NCBI GenBank assembly: GCA_045539315.1
Contig: JAZQFC010000006.1
Location: forward strand, 1-36,161
DNA: 36,161 nt
Direction of reading: 5' to 3'
Origin: RUG11462 sp045539315
Lineage (GTDB): Bacteria > Bacillota > Clostridia > Oscillospirales > Acutalibacteraceae
Shown: one piece after another, positions 32,640-36,161 of the stretch
Position numbering within the stretch: position 1 is the first letter of the stretch
Layout: the number at the start of each line of letters is the position of its first letter
Position numbers and translations under genes: made by a program
The notes under the pieces: model-generated
Database searches by the model: none
Seen by the model: only the letters and a program-made list of their open reading frames with translations
Told to the model about the DNA's origin: nothing

Positions 32640-33536
32640 CTATTTGTTATCAAGTTGCTTTCTATAAAAATCTTTGTTTTCTTTATAATATTTCATATCT
32701 TCTTTTGGGCTTATGCCGAAAAAGCTTTTGTAATTTTTAAAAAATGCTGAATAATCATTATAACCGCACAATTCTGCGATTTTGTGCAATTTATTTGTTT
32801 TTTTGTACATCATAAATCCTCTTGCAGCCCACATTCTTTCTCTTTTTAGCATTTCACAAAAGTTTGTATTATAAAATTTTTTGCAAACCTTATTAACATA
32901 CTTTTCTGATACAAAAAATTCTTCCATAACATCGGCGATTTTGATTTTTGTTAATGTTCGTGATGTTATGTATTTAAATATCTTCAAATCATATTCATGA
33001 GAAAATTTTGCAGGAAGATGTTGATGGATTTTATCGTAAACTTCGCAAAGTTCAGATAGAATTAAAACAATAATCGACTTAAATATTTCTGTGTGTTTGG
33101 ATTTCAAGATATCTTTATACGCTCTTTTAATTAAAAAATCAACTTCAGTTAATTCTTCGTGGCTGTAAACGCAAAGCTCGTTTCTTTCTTGTTTTTTGAA
33201 TGCCCTGTAAATCTTGCTTTCCTTGTCACAAGTTTCTAATAATGAAGGATGAAAACTTATGGTTGCAAACTGCATTTCTTCATTCTCTTTAAGCACAATT
33301 AAATCAAATTTTTCATAAGGCCTACATAAAAAAACATCTCCGTTGTTAAGTTCAACGCTTTTACCATCGCTCACAATTCTAAAATTTCCGTTTTGAACAT
33401 AAAGCAACGAATAGTCTGTTTCATACCATTTGTAAAATACCGCTTCTCTTTTTTTACTTATCGTTGAAAAAAATTGAAATTTAAGTTCTTCTTTGAAAAA
33501 GGTTACAATACAGTCTGTAAGATAACTTTTATTCAT
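32640..33536 (-). CDS. AraC-family transcriptional regulator 2
   Basis: The start at 33536 (MNKSYLTD, 298 residues) has AGAGGTGA just upstream. The longer frame to 33569 would cover that site. The sensor domain has YSLLYVQNGNFRIVSDG and LNNGDVFLCRPYEKFDL. The C-terminal HTH pair has VMEEFFVSEKYVNKVCKKFYN and HKIAELCGYNDYSAFFKNYKSFFGISPKED. It is paralogous to AraC 1 along its whole length, with the C-terminal half much better conserved than the sensor. That fits similar DNA sites with a different or diverging ligand. It is divergent from the esterase-like gene at 33696. Confidence 0.92.
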   Translation of the reverse strand: MNKSYLTDCIVTFFKEELKFQFFSTISKKREAVFYKWYETDYSLLYVQNGNFRIVSDGKSVELNNGDVFLCRPYEKFDLIVLKENEEMQFATISFHPSLLETCDKESKIYRAFKKQERNELCVYSHEELTEVDFLIKRAYKDILKSKHTEIFKSIIVLILSELCEVYDKIHQHLPAKFSHEYDLKIFKYITSRTLTKIKIADVMEEFFVSEKYVNKVCKKFYNTNFCEMLKRERMWAARGFMMYKKTNKLHKIAELCGYNDYSAFFKNYKSFFGISPKEDMKYYKENKDFYRKQLDNK

Positions 33537-33577
33537 AAACTCACCTCTGCTTTTATTATATATTATCAAGCAGAAAA

Positions 33578-33605
33578 GTCAATAGAAACGGTTGGATTTT
33601 GCAAT
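33578..33605. promoter_or_regulatory. Candidate AraC operator, site 2
   Basis: This 28-bp element begins GTCAATAGAAACGGTT and ends TTTGCAAT. It matches 22 of 28 positions of 28480-28507. It lies 42 bp from the AraC 2 start, against 46 bp for site 1. A TATAAA box (33633-33638) follows as a probable -10 of the secreted-protein gene. Confidence 0.6.
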
Positions 33606-33695
33606 AGACTTTCAATGATAAATGCATTAAAATATAAAATGTGTAAATCTGTTATACACTTTTTTGAAAAATTCATAAAAAGGAGACAAAACAAA

Positions 33696-36161
33696 ATGAA
33701 AAAGATTTTATCTATCGCACTCGCAGTTGTTATGATTTTTGCAATGGTAACAGTAAGTATTGTTTCATCATCTGCTGAAACAACTACTGCAATCGTTTTT
33801 GATGCTGATACGTTTGCAGACACCATTAAAACTGGAAAAACAGGTACATCGGGTGACATTGACAAGTATGTAGTGTCAAATTCAAACAACAATAATATCT
33901 CGATTATTGACAGCACCCTTTCGGGCGGCTCAAAGGTTCTTGAAATCAAGAGAACGGGCATTTGGGACGATATGGGCGTTAACTACGCTAATAGTAATTT
34001 AGGTGCTTTGGCACAAAACAGTATCGGTTTTAAATTCTGGGCTGCTTCTAACACATCAACAGGTGCAGCAGTAAACTCTTTGACAGCAGGTTTTAGATTT
34101 ACAGATGCCAACGGTAATCATACTTATGTATCTGCTGATGGTTGGTATGGCGCTAACCAATTAGGCAAGCTTACTGACGAAGGCGCTTATTATGAAATCA
34201 AATGGGATACAACAAAACTTGACCCTGAAGCAGGATTTACTGCTGGACATAACAGACTTAATCCAGCAAACAACGGAAATAGCGATACAACAAGAGTTCT
34301 TGATACATCAAAACTTGGAACAATGACAGCAATTCATATTGTTTTTGAAGATGCTGGTCAAGAAGGTAGAACTTATTATGTTGATGATTTCCAGTTTATT
34401 TATGATGGCGAAGCACCTGAAGTTACAACTGTTCCATCAGTTGAACCTGAAGAACCATCTGAAGAAGAAACTTCTTCAACCACAACAACCACAACAACTA
34501 CAACAACTACAACAACCACAACAGTTCCAAGTGTACCTTCTTCAAACCTTGCTTTAGGTAAAAATACAGTTTCTTCTGCTCTTGAAAGTAGTAGTCATCT
34601 TGCTTCAGAAGCAGTTGACGGTAAAAATACTGAAGATGCTAATAACAGATGGGCAAGTGCTTATGTTGACAATGCTTGGTGGGTTGTTGATTTAGGCGAT
34701 GTTTATGATGTAAACAGTATCAAAATCTATTGGGAAGGCGCTTATTCAAAAGAGTATAAAATCCAAGTTGCAACTGATGAAGCTGCTTGGGCAGATGTTT
34801 CTTCTAAAAACTTAACAAATAATCAAAAAGATGAAACATATTGGACTACTATTTACACTGGCGGTGCTACAAAAAAAGGTTTGCAAGAACTTAATTTTGC
34901 AGAAGAAAACGCTGCAAGATATGTTTGCTTCCAAGGTGTAAAGAGAGCGACTACTTATGGTAACTCTTTCTATGAGTTTGAAGTTTATGGTGCAGAATTC
35001 AAGAATGAAACAACAGACCTTATTTCAACAGTTGACGGCGCTTCAATTCGTCTTAATGAAGTTAATGGTATGAGATTCTATGCTACAGTTAATGCAAATC
35101 TCGACTTAGAGACAGTTGCTGAAATGGGTATCATTATCGCTCCAAAAGATGTTGTTGAAGGTACTTTCACAATGGAAGATGACCACGTTAAAGTAACATA
35201 TGACCATAAAACACACGAACTTTGGGATGACAACCAAATAGTTGGTTCTATTGTAAATATTGCAGATAAAAACTTAAATAGAGATTTTATCGCTCGTGCC
35301 TATATTGTAATTGATGGTTTAACATATTATGCTAAAACCACAACAGTTCGTAGTCTTGCGCGTGTAGCATCTGTTTATAAAGCAGATGAAAACGGCGGTT
35401 ATGCAGAATTAGATGAAGAAAAGAAAGCTCTTGTTGATGAGTGGGCAAAAAAAGACCAATTAGGCGAAATTACCTATGTCGACTTTAAAACAAGTGCATT
35501 TAAAACACAAAACCAATCTGGTTATATGTTAGAAGACCCTGCTTTCTTAATTTTGCCACCAAGTTATTCTGAATATGGCGAGGCAACAAGACTTGTAATG
35601 TATTGTCATGGTTATTCAGAAACTGTTGATAATTTAAGAAATAATCGAGTATGGTTTGATTATTTTGCTCATAATGGTTATGCAATATTGGTTACAGATG
35701 CTGCTGGTTATGCTAATATGGGCTGTCCTGATGCTACAACAGCTAATATTAAAGCGTATAATTATGTTGTTGATAATTACAACATCAAAAAAGATGGTAT
35801 ATTTGTTAAGGGCTCATCAATGGGTGGTATGGCAGCGCAAAACCTTGTTTGTTCAGGCGAAGTTCCTGTTATAGCACAAATCAACGAAAGCCCAGTAACA
35901 TCATTCTATCGTCAACTTTACTGTGATTCATGGACAGATTCAGGTGTTCATCTTGTTCACTGGAGTTTCAACTTCGATTTCACAGGTTTTGAAGATGAAA
36001 ACGGAGTAAAATATACACCTCAAACATTCCCTTATTCAAAATCAATGGATAGTATTTCTGATGATGAAAGACAATTATTCATAAACAACTTTGAAAAGAA
36101 AATAGTTCCTAATAATCATATTTGGAAATATGTTTCATGTTTTGATTATGAAAACAAAACC
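33696..36161 (+). CDS. Large secreted multidomain protein with alpha/beta hydrolase (partial, runs off the window)
   Basis: The frame is open from the ATG at 33696 (AAAGGAG site) to the last base: 822 codons with no stop. In order: a signal peptide (1 to about 28, SSSAE); an N-terminal beta-rich domain (about 32-245, ending TYYVDDFQFIYDG) of carbohydrate-binding type; an acidic then 15-Thr linker (about 250-280); an F5/8C or CBM32-like domain (about 282-440, NLALGKNTVSS, ASEAVDGKN, RWAS, WWVVDLG); the domain shared with the protein at 28583 (about 443-590); and an alpha/beta hydrolase from about 592 with MYCHGYSETVDN and GSSMGG, probable nucleophile Ser708. It is probably a carbohydrate or feruloyl-type esterase at the surface, activated by AraC 2. 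The catalytic Asp and His lie beyond what can be assigned. Confidence 0.85.
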   Translation, partial: MKKILSIALAVVMIFAMVTVSIVSSSAETTTAIVFDADTFADTIKTGKTGTSGDIDKYVVSNSNNNNISIIDSTLSGGSKVLEIKRTGIWDDMGVNYANSNLGALAQNSIGFKFWAASNTSTGAAVNSLTAGFRFTDANGNHTYVSADGWYGANQLGKLTDEGAYYEIKWDTTKLDPEAGFTAGHNRLNPANNGNSDTTRVLDTSKLGTMTAIHIVFEDAGQEGRTYYVDDFQFIYDGEAPEVTTVPSVEPEEPSEEETSSTTTTTTTTTTTTTTTVPSVPSSNLALGKNTVSSALESSSHLASEAVDGKNTEDANNRWASAYVDNAWWVVDLGDVYDVNSIKIYWEGAYSKEYKIQVATDEAAWADVSSKNLTNNQKDETYWTTIYTGGATKKGLQELNFAEENAARYVCFQGVKRATTYGNSFYEFEVYGAEFKNETTDLISTVDGASIRLNEVNGMRFYATVNANLDLETVAEMGIIIAPKDVVEGTFTMEDDHVKVTYDHKTHELWDDNQIVGSIVNIADKNLNRDFIARAYIVIDGLTYYAKTTTVRSLARVASVYKADENGGYAELDEEKKALVDEWAKKDQLGEITYVDFKTSAFKTQNQSGYMLEDPAFLILPPSYSEYGEATRLVMYCHGYSETVDNLRNNRVWFDYFAHNGYAILVTDAAGYANMGCPDATTANIKAYNYVVDNYNIKKDGIFVKGSSMGGMAAQNLVCSGEVPVIAQINESPVTSFYRQLYCDSWTDSGVHLVHWSFNFDFTGFEDENGVKYTPQTFPYSKSMDSISDDERQLFINNFEKKIVPNNHIWKYVSCFDYENKT

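Noticed and set aside
33566..33961. 131-codon minus-strand frame overlapping the start of the large secreted protein
   Set aside because: It lies antisense to a clear signal peptide and binding domain and would cover the AraC promoter region. There is no ribosome site.

Overview
The window looks like chromosomal DNA of a low-GC, Gram-positive, anaerobic, fibre-degrading Clostridium-group bacterium, most likely a Ruminococcus-like member of the Oscillospiraceae. The reasons are AT-rich codon use, strong AGGAGG-type ribosome sites, a dockerin-bearing GH5 cellulase, an oxygen-sensitive ferredoxin-type indolepyruvate oxidoreductase, AbrB and ParAB/parS of Firmicutes type, and Thr-rich secreted carbohydrate-binding proteins. 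The species is an inference.

Layout. (1) 1-530: a chain of intergenic hairpin repeats. (2) 534-7507, minus strand: a six-gene operon (symporter, phenylacetate-CoA ligase, iorA, iorB, second phenylacetate-CoA ligase, ACT-domain protein) that interconverts aryl acids, aryl-CoAs and aromatic 2-oxoacids. (3) 7670-12941, plus strand: a metal-dependent hydrolase, the cellulase, then a tight M42 peptidase / GNAT / PLP-lyase operon. (4) 13384-15949: rpmH-rnpA-yidD-yidC-jag behind a near-consensus promoter. (5) 16301-21435: abrB on the minus strand, a control region with two perfect parS sites, then parA-parB-serS-cyclase-glycosyltransferase. (6) 21622-27160: trmL (minus), an RlmA-type methyltransferase, and a response regulator / histidine kinase / HtrA operon. 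(7) 27361-36161: a polysaccharide-response region built from a duplicated cassette.

The last region is the most unusual. Twice there is the same arrangement: the 3' end of a dead polysaccharide deacetylase gene (minus), an AraC-family regulator (minus), a short intergenic region with a conserved 28-bp element, and a divergent large secreted protein (plus). Both secreted proteins have a signal peptide, a run of 15 threonines and a nearly identical ~145-residue domain of unknown function. A third fragment of that domain survives as a relic at 27361. Between the two cassettes lie a 48-residue peptide gene and a cytoplasmic GH127-type glycosidase. The second secreted protein adds an F5/8C (CBM32-like) domain and an alpha/beta hydrolase, and runs off the window end. 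The genes look like a regulated system for sensing, binding, de-esterifying and hydrolysing a plant polysaccharide, possibly an arabinose-containing one.

The second unusual theme is a family of modular intergenic repeats, at six sites and in both orientations. GC-rich 20-22 bp hairpin modules are joined by AT-rich linkers of fixed length (28 or 29 bp). One copy lacks an internal block with the cut exactly at the module/linker boundary, so the modules appear to be shuffled or deleted as units.
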